Positions 1-5,994 of a DNA stretch of 7,143 nt are shown here, in pieces. The number at the start of each line of letters is the position of its first letter. Positions within the stretch are counted from its first letter, which is position 1. The stretch covers positions 1 to 7,143 of the forward strand of contig DLVV01000031.1 of assembly GCA_003445035.1 (NCBI GenBank), written 5' to 3'. The stretch is from Planctomycetaceae bacterium (GTDB lineage: Bacteria > Planctomycetota > Planctomycetia > Planctomycetales > Planctomycetaceae). A program made the position numbers and the translations under genes. The notes under the pieces are model-generated. The model searched no databases. It was given only the letters and a program-made list of their open reading frames with translations, and was not told the DNA's origin.

Positions 1-1484
1 CGCTGGTTCAACTTGCGACCGTCGAAGGGCTTCACCCGATCCAGCGACCCGCCCGGAACAACCCGAATATCCGTCGCTGCTCGAGTCCCCAGCAAGTCGC
101 GAATCGGCTCTCCCTTGGTCAATTGCAGTTCACGGCCCAGTGGATCGTGAAACGCACCGTGCGGGTCTATGCCCAACAGGTGGAAGATTGTCGCGGTCAG
201 GTCGGCCGGTGTCACCCGGTTGCGAGCCGGATAGGCCCCCTGGCGATCGCTGGCTCCATAGACCTGTCCCGGAGCAATTCCGGCACCGGCCATGGCAAAA
301 CTGAAAACCGATCCCCAGTGATCTCGTCCACCCGACGGATTGATCTTCGGCGTACGGCCGAACTCGGCGATCGCCACCACCAGGGTCTCGTCGAGCAACC
401 CACGCGTTTCCAGGTCTTCGATCAGTGCCGTGAACCCGACGTCGAACTTCGGGCACAAGACGTCCTCGAGTCGATCAGCGTTCTGGGCATGGGTGTCCCA
501 CAACGGGTTGTCGACAGCCGAATCACCTGGCTCACGGACCCAGTTGACATGCACGAGCCGCACGCCGGCCTCGACCAATCGTCGAGACAACAACAGCAGC
601 TGGTTCCAGTTCGACATCCCGTAACGCCGCCTGAGCGTCTCTGGCTCACTGCTGACATCAAAGGCGTTGCGAACACGTCCATTGATCAGGATGTCGAAGG
701 CCTGGTCCTGGTACGTCCCGAACAACTTCGGTTCACGGCCACGCACGATTCCATCAAAATGACGATCCACCTGCTCCAGCAGCCCGACCCGGTTCTTCAA
801 CCGCAACGTGGGCACATCCGCCAATTGCAGCCCCGGCGGTCCATCCCCGGGCTCCATCGGGTTCACGTCGAACCGGTCGGGGTCCCAGCGACGGCCCAGG
901 AACCCGGCAGTCTGTCCGGCGGGGGTGACGTTCTCATTGAGCCGGATGATCTGGGGAATCCAGACGGTCGTCAGCGGCGGCAGTTTCTCGCTGGGCTTGA
1001 GTTGCTTGACCAGGGATCCGAACCACGGCCAGTCCTCGGGGGTGATCCGCCGTGCGTTGGCCCCCTGGTACTTGTAGCCGGTCAGTACCTCGTACCCACT
1101 GCTGGAGTGAATGTTGTTGTCGGTGGCCATCGAGCGAACGACGGCCAGCTTGTCGGCGATCCGGGCCGTCCGCGGCAGCAGTTCACAGAAGTTCACACCG
1201 GGAACGTTGGTCTGGATCGGCGAGAACTCGCCGCGGATTCCCGAGGGAGCCAGTGGCTTGGGATCAAACGTCTCGTGCTGGGGTGGCCCCCCCTGCAGCC
1301 AGACGTAGATCACGCTCTTGGCTCGGCCAAAGGTCGGATCGGTGTTTTCACTGGCACCACGGGCGGTCGAAGCGAGCAGTCCGGGCAGCGAGAGTCCGAG
1401 GCTGGAAAGTCCTCCCACCTGGATCATTTCCCGGCGATCCAGCCGATCACACATCCGTCCCGCGTCGCCTTCCAGAGACCACAT
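1..1484 (-). CDS. DUF1501 family secreted protein (sulfatase/alkaline-phosphatase-like fold), 3' end cut by window edge
   Basis: I translated the minus strand and found it open from an ATG at 1484-1482 to the window edge, giving 494 residues with no stop. The start is supported by GGAGG at 1500-1496, 11 nt upstream; an in-frame ATG at 1454 is the alternative. The N-terminus has a twin-arginine type signal (LDRREMIQVGG, R17-R18) followed by a hydrophobic stretch ending about residue 43. DUF1501 hallmarks follow: GGPPQHETFDPKP at 65-77, WDTH at 329-332, and GRDHWG at 386-391 followed by a glycine-rich segment. The family is placed in the alkaline-phosphatase/sulfatase superfamily; its substrate is unknown, and it is greatly expanded in planctomycetes, often beside DUF1549/DUF1553 cytochrome-like genes. 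Those partners would lie left of the window. The usual family end, a GEPI motif (458-461), is followed here by at least 33 further residues. It is divergent from the response regulator. Family call is confident; molecular function is not known. Confidence 0.93.
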   Translation of the reverse strand, partial: MWSLEGDAGRMCDRLDRREMIQVGGLSSLGLSLPGLLASTARGASENTDPTFGRAKSVIYVWLQGGPPQHETFDPKPLAPSGIRGEFSPIQTNVPGVNFCELLPRTARIADKLAVVRSMATDNNIHSSSGYEVLTGYKYQGANARRITPEDWPWFGSLVKQLKPSEKLPPLTTVWIPQIIRLNENVTPAGQTAGFLGRRWDPDRFDVNPMEPGDGPPGLQLADVPTLRLKNRVGLLEQVDRHFDGIVRGREPKLFGTYQDQAFDILINGRVRNAFDVSSEPETLRRRYGMSNWNQLLLLSRRLVEAGVRLVHVNWVREPGDSAVDNPLWDTHAQNADRLEDVLCPKFDVGFTALIEDLETRGLLDETLVVAIAEFGRTPKINPSGGRDHWGSVFSFAMAGAGIAPGQVYGASDRQGAYPARNRVTPADLTATIFHLLGIDPHGAFHDPLGRELQLTKGEPIRDLLGTRAATDIRVVPGGSLDRVKPFDGRKLNQ

Positions 1485-1523
1485 TGCTAGACGATCCTCC
1501 CGTCTGGTTCCCCTGCTACGGTC

Positions 1524-1532
1524 AGAATACCA
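1524..1532 (-). promoter_or_regulatory. Candidate extended -10 promoter element for the DUF1501 gene
   Basis: On the minus strand the sequence reads TGGTATTCT, which fits an extended -10 (TGn followed by TATTCT). Transcription would begin near 1517, leaving a leader of about 33 nt that contains the GGAGG ribosome site at 1500-1496. No convincing -35 is present at the usual spacing, as is common with extended -10 promoters. Placement and orientation are plausible, but this is a short match in a 264-bp divergent region. Confidence 0.3.
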
Positions 1533-1637
1533 GACCGCTGACCCACTGACTATATCGTCAAACCCCCCGGGCCGATCGAGTCACAAGGTCATGTATCCTC
1601 ACTCCATCACAACAACTAGAATGCGGCTGCTGCATTC

Positions 1638-1658
1638 GGCCGGGGACCGGTCCCGGCC
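1638..1658. other. Near-perfect palindrome in the divergent intergenic region (possible operator)
   Basis: The core GGGACCGGTCCC at 1643-1654 is a perfect 12-bp palindrome. It is flanked by GGCC on each side, with a single extra G on the left (1642), so the dyad extends over about 21 bp. It has no loop, so it suits a dimeric DNA-binding protein better than an RNA hairpin. It lies about 90 bp upstream of the response-regulator start and about 150 bp upstream of the DUF1501 start, so it could serve either gene. No regulator family is recognised from the sequence, and GC-rich DNA gives such dyads by chance fairly often. Confidence 0.3.
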
Positions 1659-1748
1659 GGTGTGCCATGCGAAATCGATCACGCTGCTGATCCAGTTTGT
1701 TCGGGAAGCTGTCGCGTCGTCTCCGGAATCGGTCCCAGGAGGTAGAGC

Positions 1749-2318
1749 ATGTCACGCGGTGTTGGCTACGTGGTGGATACCGGAGACGATGGCGGAGCCA
1801 TCACGCAGAACATCCTGGTCATCGAGGACAAGCCCGAGACCTGTGAATTCCTCAAGGCGATGCTCGAACGGAACGGGTACATGGTTCGCGTCGCCACCGA
1901 CGGCGGACAGGCCCACTCGACGTTCGCGATGTACAAGCCCGACATCGTGCTGCTGGACCTGATCCTCCCCGGCGAGAGCGGCTTCGAGATCTGCGAACGC
2001 CTGAAGGCCCACCGCGACACGGTCCCCGTCCTGGTGCTCTCGGCTATCGATCTCGAATCGTCCCGCAACCTCGCGGCCAAGGCCGGAGCCGACGGCTACC
2101 TGGCCAAGCCGATTCGCGAATCCGAGTTGCTCGAGTCGATCACGTCGATCAGCAGGGCGGCCTTCCGGCGGGCTCATCGCGACAAGTCCAAGGACGAGGG
2201 TGCCATTCGCTTCAGTTGCCGCTGCGGCAAACGGTTCAAGGTCAGCGTCCAGCGACAGGGCAAGATGATGACCTGCACCAGCTGCGGGGACCCACTGACG
2301 GTGCCCCGACAGTCTTGA
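1749..2318 (+). CDS. Response regulator: receiver domain with C-terminal zinc ribbon
   Basis: The 189-residue product starts at an ATG with AGGAGG at 1737-1742, 6 nt upstream. After a 20-residue N-terminal tail comes a full CheY-like receiver domain (about 20-137): acidic pair E26-D27, phospho-acceptor D70 (in PDIVLLDLILPG), switch Ser98 and conserved Lys120-Pro121. A short basic linker (about 138-150) leads to a four-cysteine module, CxC at C157/C159 and CxxC at C176/C179, which looks like a zinc ribbon. No helix-turn-helix, GGDEF, HD or other standard output domain is present, so this is either a single-domain-type relay protein or one that acts through its zinc ribbon by protein or nucleic-acid contact (inference). 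Cytoplasmic. No cognate histidine kinase is in the window. The next gene, 154 bp downstream on the same strand, carries a similar cysteine module at its N-terminus, which suggests a shared pathway. Confidence 0.93.
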   Translation: MSRGVGYVVDTGDDGGAITQNILVIEDKPETCEFLKAMLERNGYMVRVATDGGQAHSTFAMYKPDIVLLDLILPGESGFEICERLKAHRDTVPVLVLSAIDLESSRNLAAKAGADGYLAKPIRESELLESITSISRAAFRRAHRDKSKDEGAIRFSCRCGKRFKVSVQRQGKMMTCTSCGDPLTVPRQS

Positions 2319-2334
2319 TTCCGCCACCGGAATC
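2317..2334 (+). terminator. Hairpin overlapping the response-regulator stop codon
   Basis: GATTCC at 2317-2322 and GGAATC at 2329-2334 form a perfect 6-bp stem with a 6-nt loop. The left arm overlaps the TGA stop (2316-2318). No T-tract follows, so it is at best a weak or factor-assisted terminator, or an mRNA 3'-end stabiliser. Confidence 0.25.
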
Positions 2335-2419
2335 GTTGACGGCCAGACCCCGTATTGCACCCGACCGCCAATCGTGCGAATCTAGCGACCACACAGGCGG
2401 GGCGCTCTCACCCTTGGAA

Positions 2420-2435
2420 TCTCCCGGGTGGGAGA
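2420..2435 (+). other. Hairpin in the leader of the zinc-ribbon/FHA gene
   Basis: TCTCCC (2420-2425) and GGGAGA (2430-2435) form a 6-bp stem closed by the tetraloop GGGT. It lies about 40 nt upstream of the likely ATG of the FHA gene. The potential GTG start at 2428 sits across the loop and right arm, which argues against that start. It could be a weak terminator for the upstream gene or a leader structure; no T-run follows. Confidence 0.25.
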
Positions 2436-2472
2436 AATTGTTCGGTGCAGTGGGGAACTGAACTTGGACGCC

Positions 2473-3129
2473 ATGGAACCTCTGAATTTTGTCACGGTCA
2501 AGTGCCAGTTCTGTGGCACGTTCTACCGCTTGACGCCCGGCAAGATGGAGGAAGGCCGCACCTGCCCGAAGTGTCACGAGACGCAGCAGGGTTCACTCTC
2601 GATCGTCGGTGCCCCGCTCTCGCGAGCCGCGCTGGCCAGTTCGATGCGAGTGCTGCTGATTCGCTCGGGCCGGTACAAGGGCAAAAAGCTGCTGTTGCCC
2701 AACGAGGAAGTCACCATCGGACGGGCCAAGGGGTGCCAGATCCGCGACGCCTCCGAGGAAATCGCCGAGCGACACTGCTCGCTGTTGCCAACCTCCGAAG
2801 GACTTCGTGTCCAGGACCTCGAGACCGACGAGGGGACCTTCGTCAATCGCGAGCGGATCGACGGCCCGGTCTTCATGCGTCCCGGAGACACGCTGCGGGT
2901 CGGCCCTCTGCTGTACCAGTTGACCGGTCACGACAAGCCCGAAGACCAGCAGGCCGACACCGCCGCGGCATCGGGACCGGCCACCGGTGTTGAAACCCGG
3001 CAGGTCGACAAGGACACGGTGCTGTTCCGGTCGAAGAAGAACACCGCCGCCGAAGCCGCCGAGGTCATCCAGGAACACTGGGAACTGACGCGAAATCGGC
3101 CCGAGGTGCCCGAATGGGTGGAAGAGTAA
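2473..3129 (+). CDS. Zinc-ribbon and FHA domain protein
   Basis: Taking the ATG at 2473 gives 218 residues. The frame is open further up: TTG at 2464 has GGGGAA 6 nt upstream (2452-2457), and GTG at 2428 lies inside a hairpin, so the start is uncertain by up to 15 residues. Residues 11-34 hold a zinc ribbon with CxxC at C11/C14 and CxxC at C31/C34. A forkhead-associated domain spans about 60-150, with the GR pair at G83-R84 (TIGRAKG), R100-H101, and the GTFVN segment at 121-125 ending in N125. FHA domains bind phosphothreonine peptides. Here the usual SRxH motif reads AERH, so the Ser that contacts phosphate is Ala98. The tail after about 152 is hydrophilic, Ala/Asp/Glu-rich and probably disordered. 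There is no signal peptide or membrane segment, so the protein is cytoplasmic. It follows the zinc-ribbon response regulator on the same strand and probably belongs to the same signalling context (inference). Domain call firm; partner unknown. Confidence 0.9.
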   Translation: MEPLNFVTVKCQFCGTFYRLTPGKMEEGRTCPKCHETQQGSLSIVGAPLSRAALASSMRVLLIRSGRYKGKKLLLPNEEVTIGRAKGCQIRDASEEIAERHCSLLPTSEGLRVQDLETDEGTFVNRERIDGPVFMRPGDTLRVGPLLYQLTGHDKPEDQQADTAAASGPATGVETRQVDKDTVLFRSKKNTAAEAAEVIQEHWELTRNRPEVPEWVEE

Positions 3130-3143
3130 CCAAACGAGTGGAC

Positions 3144-3160
3144 CGGCTGTTTGCCAGCCG
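3144..3160 (+). terminator. Intergenic hairpin after the FHA gene
   Basis: CGGCTG (3144-3149) and CAGCCG (3155-3160) form a perfect 6-bp GC-rich stem with a 5-nt loop, 14 bp after the FHA stop codon. No T-tract follows, so terminator function is only possible. A TTG that would extend the next gene upstream (3151) lies in this loop and is therefore an unlikely start. Confidence 0.35.
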
Positions 3161-3195
3161 AAGAACTCGGCGCTAGGATGAGGCCTCCTCGCAAC

Positions 3196-3200
3196 GGAGA
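3196..3200 (+). promoter_or_regulatory. Ribosome binding site fixing the start of the CehA/McbA-like gene
   Basis: GGAGA lies 7 nt upstream of the ATG at 3208. This ATG begins a typical signal peptide directly, whereas the in-frame ATG at 3178 and TTG at 3151 would put about 10 or 19 polar residues in front of it and lack a comparable site. Confidence 0.6.
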
Positions 3201-3207
3201 TCTCCTT

Positions 3208-4818
3208 ATGCGGCTCGCCTCCCTGTCGACCTGTCTCCTGCTGCCGCTGCTGCTTCTGGCCGGCCGCGCTCCGGCACCCGAGACCCGACCGGTCACCATC
3301 CGCCTGGTCGATGCACAAAGCGGTGCCGAATTGCCGGGACTCATCCGGGTCACCGGACCAAACGGACAGGCCGTTTCCCTGCCCTCACTGTTGAACCGTG
3401 GGGTCGGACTGCTGCAGAACCAGCCCCGCATCGGCACCTGGTCGGTGCTGCCGCGGCCACAGACCGTTGCCTTGCCGCAACAGGTGATCTCGATCGAAGC
3501 GATCTCGGGGCTCGAGACCGAGCGGTCCCGGGTCGAGGTCGACCTGTCAGACAAATCGCCACGTGCGATCACGCTGAAACTGAAACGGTTCTACAGCGCC
3601 GCTGAACAGGGATTGCGGTCAGCCAACACGCACCTGCACCTGATGAAGATCTCGCGAAAAGACTGCGACCGTTACCTCCGCGAGATCCCGCGGGCCGATG
3701 GCCTCGACATGATCTTCCTCTCGTACCTCGAGCGCGCCGTCGAGGACCAGGGCTACACCTCCAACCGCTACACCACCGACGACCTGGTGAAACTGACCAG
3801 CGAATCGGGGGTCGTCTTCGGCAACGGTGAAGAGCACCGTCACAACTTCGCCGGTTTCGGACAGGGTTACGGGCACGTGATGCTGCTGGACATCAAGAAA
3901 CTGATCCTGCCGGTTTCGATCGGGCCCGGCATCATGAAGGCCGGCCACGACGGGTTGCCGCTGCGACGCGGTATCGATACCGCCCGCCGCGACGGAGCCA
4001 CCATCGTCTGGTGCCACAACGAATGGGGCCTCGAGGCCCTGCCCAGTTGGCTGTCCGGCAAGATCGACGCCCAGAACATCTTTGACGGCGGCATCCGCAG
4101 CAGTTACCGCGACAGCTTCTACCGCTACCTGAACGCCGGCCTGAAGGTCCCCTTTTCGACCGGCACCGACTGGTTCATGTACGACTTCTCCCGGGTCTAC
4201 GTCCCGGTCAGCGGCAAGCTCACCCCGCGGAACTGGCTCAAGCAACTCGCCACCGGCCACAGCTACATCACCAACGGACCGTTCCTGGAGTTCACCGTCG
4301 CCGGCCAGCCAATCGGCGGCACCGTATCACTGGAGAAAGCCGGCCGGGTGAAAGTCCGAGGCCGGGCCGTCGGGCGATCCGACTTCGAGCGGATCGAACT
4401 CGTCCACAACGGCGGCATCGTGTCCATCGCCGCGTCGCGAAAGGTGGCCGGTCACCACGAGGCGACAATCGACACCACCGTCGACCTGTCCCGACCGGGC
4501 TGGTTCGCTCTGCGGACACCGCCGCCGTCGGTCTCCGGCGACCCCAAGCGCAGCCGCAAGACCCCGATGAACCTCGTTGGACGAGAACTCTTCGCTCACT
4601 CGAGCCCGGTCTACGTCGAGATCGGAGGACGGGCGATCTTCGATCTCGCTGTCGCCGGCGAGATGTTGGCGACGATGAAGACCCATGCCGACGCGATTCG
4701 CAAGAACGGAAAGTTCCTCGACGACGCCGCGCGTGCCCGGGTGCTTGATGTGCACCGGGAAGCCATCGCCAACTTCGAGAAACGACTGGCCAGGGAAACC
4801 GCCGGCCGATCGCGTTAG
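3208..4818 (+). CDS. CehA/McbA-like (PHP superfamily) exported metallohydrolase-type protein
   Basis: From the ATG at 3208 the product has 536 residues. Residues 1-24 form a signal peptide (basic start, leucine-rich core, Ala-rich end), so it is exported. Residues about 28-125 look like a beta-sandwich (IRLVDAQSGAELPGLIRV), as often precedes this domain. The catalytic-type region begins about 138 with a THLH motif (H142, H144), followed by GLDMIFLSYLERA (165-177), GNGEEHRH (205-212), WCHNEWG (268-274) and STGTDWF (317-323), and then a C-terminal beta-rich part from about 358. The HxH, Glu, His and GTD positions fit the PHP-type metal site seen in CehA/McbA carboxylesterase-like hydrolases. 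The usual TDH motif after GLD is replaced by SYL, so one expected metal ligand is missing. The substrate cannot be inferred. It follows the FHA gene by 78 bp with a hairpin between, and it converges on the PAP2 gene. Family placement is likely, but activity is unproven. Confidence 0.82.
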   Translation: MRLASLSTCLLLPLLLLAGRAPAPETRPVTIRLVDAQSGAELPGLIRVTGPNGQAVSLPSLLNRGVGLLQNQPRIGTWSVLPRPQTVALPQQVISIEAISGLETERSRVEVDLSDKSPRAITLKLKRFYSAAEQGLRSANTHLHLMKISRKDCDRYLREIPRADGLDMIFLSYLERAVEDQGYTSNRYTTDDLVKLTSESGVVFGNGEEHRHNFAGFGQGYGHVMLLDIKKLILPVSIGPGIMKAGHDGLPLRRGIDTARRDGATIVWCHNEWGLEALPSWLSGKIDAQNIFDGGIRSSYRDSFYRYLNAGLKVPFSTGTDWFMYDFSRVYVPVSGKLTPRNWLKQLATGHSYITNGPFLEFTVAGQPIGGTVSLEKAGRVKVRGRAVGRSDFERIELVHNGGIVSIAASRKVAGHHEATIDTTVDLSRPGWFALRTPPPSVSGDPKRSRKTPMNLVGRELFAHSSPVYVEIGGRAIFDLAVAGEMLATMKTHADAIRKNGKFLDDAARARVLDVHREAIANFEKRLARETAGRSR

Positions 4819-4826
4819 CCGCCGGT
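4798..4826. terminator. Imperfect hairpin across the convergent gene ends (possible bidirectional terminator)
   Basis: Arms at 4798-4806 and 4818-4826 pair over 9 bp with one internal mismatch and an 11-nt loop. The structure covers the stop codon of the plus-strand gene and touches that of the minus-strand gene. The two genes end only 7 bp apart, so any terminator has to sit in this spot or inside the coding ends. There is no T-tract on either strand, so confidence is low. Confidence 0.28.
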
Positions 4827-5782
4827 CAGTAGTCGATCGACCAGCGGATTCCCGTGATGTCAGCCGCGTTGGCCTGGTCCAACGCGGCCTCGTTCCACGG
4901 CAACAACCGCACGTTGCCATCGCCGTGGAGATGCCACCGGGCCACCGAACGTCCAACCAGGTAACCCATCGCAGCGCCAAAGAGGACGTCGGAGAGATCG
5001 TGGTCGCGGCGGTCGATGCGGCTGTAAGAGATCAGCCCGGCCAACCCCATCGCCGGCAACCCGGCCTGCGGACCGAGGTGCTCGTCGATCACCGCCGCGA
5101 TCGTGAAACTGCTCGCGGCGTGAAACGAGGGAAACCCGTATTGGCCGCCGTTCCAGTCGTCGCTCGGCCGGGAGGTATTGGTCACCCCCTTGACCAACAG
5201 AGTACCCAGCCCGGCCAGGGTGTAGGCATCGACCAGGGACCGGTGCATCGAGAGACTGACCGGATCGCCATCCTGCTGAGCAATCCAGGTCGAGGCCAAC
5301 AGCAGGGGAACCTGAACTTCGACGTTGCCCAGGTATCCCACCGCACGGCCGAATTCGCCCAAACGCTCGGGGTGACCCGACGTGGCCCGCCTCACGTCGG
5401 CATCAACGCCACCACGGATCGCCGCCGCAGCTCCCGCCGCAGCTCCCAGGAACAACAGGTTCTCGCCGGTGGTGATCTCCTCCAGGTCGCCCCCCAGCCG
5501 GTCGACCAGCGGCCCGAGACCCGGAAACGGCAACTCGGAGGATCCGTCGGCGGTGGCCGCCGGCTGTATCTCGGAATCGGTGGCATCTGCGGTACCTGCC
5601 GCGGTATTGAAGATCGTCCCGATCGGCCGGTAGCCAACCGGCTCGACGATGTCGCCCACGGCTGCCCGTGGAGACTCACCTGTTGGAAGAGCACGGCAAC
5701 CAAACGCCAGCAACATGGTCGACAGGCAGAGTGCCACCGATGACGGCCATCGCGTGCGTGCAGGAAAATTGTCACTGATCAC
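4826..5782 (-). CDS. PAP2-family phosphatase, probable lipoprotein
   Basis: The 318-residue product begins at GTG (5782-5780); no strong Shine-Dalgarno is visible, but no better start preserves the signal sequence. Residues 12-29 form a signal with LLAFGC ending at C29, a passable lipobox, so lipid anchoring is probable. A polar linker (30-100) follows. The three PAP2 phosphatase motifs are intact: Kx6RP at K198-P206, FPSFHAAS with H221 (PSFH in place of PSGH), and SRx5Hx3D at S254, R255, H261 and D265. His261 would be the nucleophile and His221 the acid/base. Members hydrolyse phosphate monoesters or lipid phosphates outside the membrane; the substrate here is unknown. Hydrophobic stretches at about 107-122, 157-165 and 243-252 could be membrane-associated, although the family core itself is helical and hydrophobic. 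It converges on the CehA-like gene and diverges from moxR. Confidence 0.9.
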   Translation of the reverse strand: MISDNFPARTRWPSSVALCLSTMLLAFGCRALPTGESPRAAVGDIVEPVGYRPIGTIFNTAAGTADATDSEIQPAATADGSSELPFPGLGPLVDRLGGDLEEITTGENLLFLGAAAGAAAAIRGGVDADVRRATSGHPERLGEFGRAVGYLGNVEVQVPLLLASTWIAQQDGDPVSLSMHRSLVDAYTLAGLGTLLVKGVTNTSRPSDDWNGGQYGFPSFHAASSFTIAAVIDEHLGPQAGLPAMGLAGLISYSRIDRRDHDLSDVLFGAAMGYLVGRSVARWHLHGDGNVRLLPWNEAALDQANAADITGIRWSIDY

Positions 5783-5951
5783 GGTGTCACCAGGTCGCGG
5801 CGCAGTCTCACAACCTGCTTCGTCGCGTGGACACGAGGCGGGTCAGACGAATTGGCATAATCGTCACAGGCCGGACAACCCGCACAGATTGACAGCTCAA
5901 CCAACAACACCACCGACCTCCGTTTCCTCCCGCCGTCGACGGTCGGAACGT

Positions 5952-5957
5952 TATACT
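5952..5957 (+). promoter_or_regulatory. Candidate -10 element upstream of the MoxR gene
   Basis: TATACT matches the -10 consensus at four of six positions, including the first TA and the final T, in otherwise GC-rich DNA. Transcription would begin about 5964, just before the GTG at 5968, leaving a leader of about 30 nt to the GTG at 5995. No clear -35 is found 16-18 bp upstream, so the call is tentative. Confidence 0.3.
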
Positions 5958-5983
5958 GAAACCCGTTGTGACTCACATTGCCG

Positions 5984-5987
5984 AGGA
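5984..5987 (+). promoter_or_regulatory. Ribosome binding site that favours the 5995 start of the MoxR gene
   Basis: AGGA (within GAGGA) lies 7 nt upstream of the GTG at 5995. The alternative GTG at 5968 has no such site and would lie almost at the predicted transcript start. Confidence 0.5.
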
Positions 5988-5994
5988 CCGGCCC

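Larger units (their letters stand above)
5783..5994. other. Divergent intergenic region between the PAP2 and MoxR genes
   Basis: About 210 bp without a supported gene. It should hold promoters for both flanking genes. I see a -10-like TATACT for the rightward gene and a small inverted repeat, GACGA (5846-5850) and TCGTC (5861-5865), around an AT-richer centre. A TTGACA at 5889-5894 has no matching -10 at normal spacing. Nothing else stands out. Confidence 0.4.

Noticed and set aside
542..547. TTGACA inside the DUF1501 gene
   Set aside because: It is in coding sequence, on the opposite strand, with no -10 partner and no gene start nearby.
123..1490. Long plus-strand open frame (455 codons) opposite the DUF1501 gene
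   Set aside because: It lies antisense to a clearly recognisable DUF1501 protein with all hallmark motifs. The translation is rich in Arg/Gln/Pro/Gly, matches nothing familiar and is the expected shadow in GC-rich DNA.
1752..2360. Minus-strand open frame (202 codons) opposite the response regulator
   Set aside because: It is antisense to an intact receiver domain; its composition is that of a shadow frame.
3151..3207. Upstream extension of the CehA-like gene to a TTG or ATG start
   Set aside because: The TTG lies in a hairpin loop, and the extension would bury the signal peptide behind polar residues; the ATG at 3208 has a good ribosome site and starts the signal peptide directly.
4685..5743. 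Plus-strand open frame (352 codons) opposite the PAP2 gene
   Set aside because: The minus strand encodes a PAP2 phosphatase with all three catalytic motifs. The plus frame overlaps the end of the CehA-like gene and has no recognisable domain or good ribosome site.
5889..5894. TTGACA, a perfect -35 hexamer
   Set aside because: No -10-like sequence lies 16-18 bp downstream on the plus strand, so it does not form a promoter with anything I can see.
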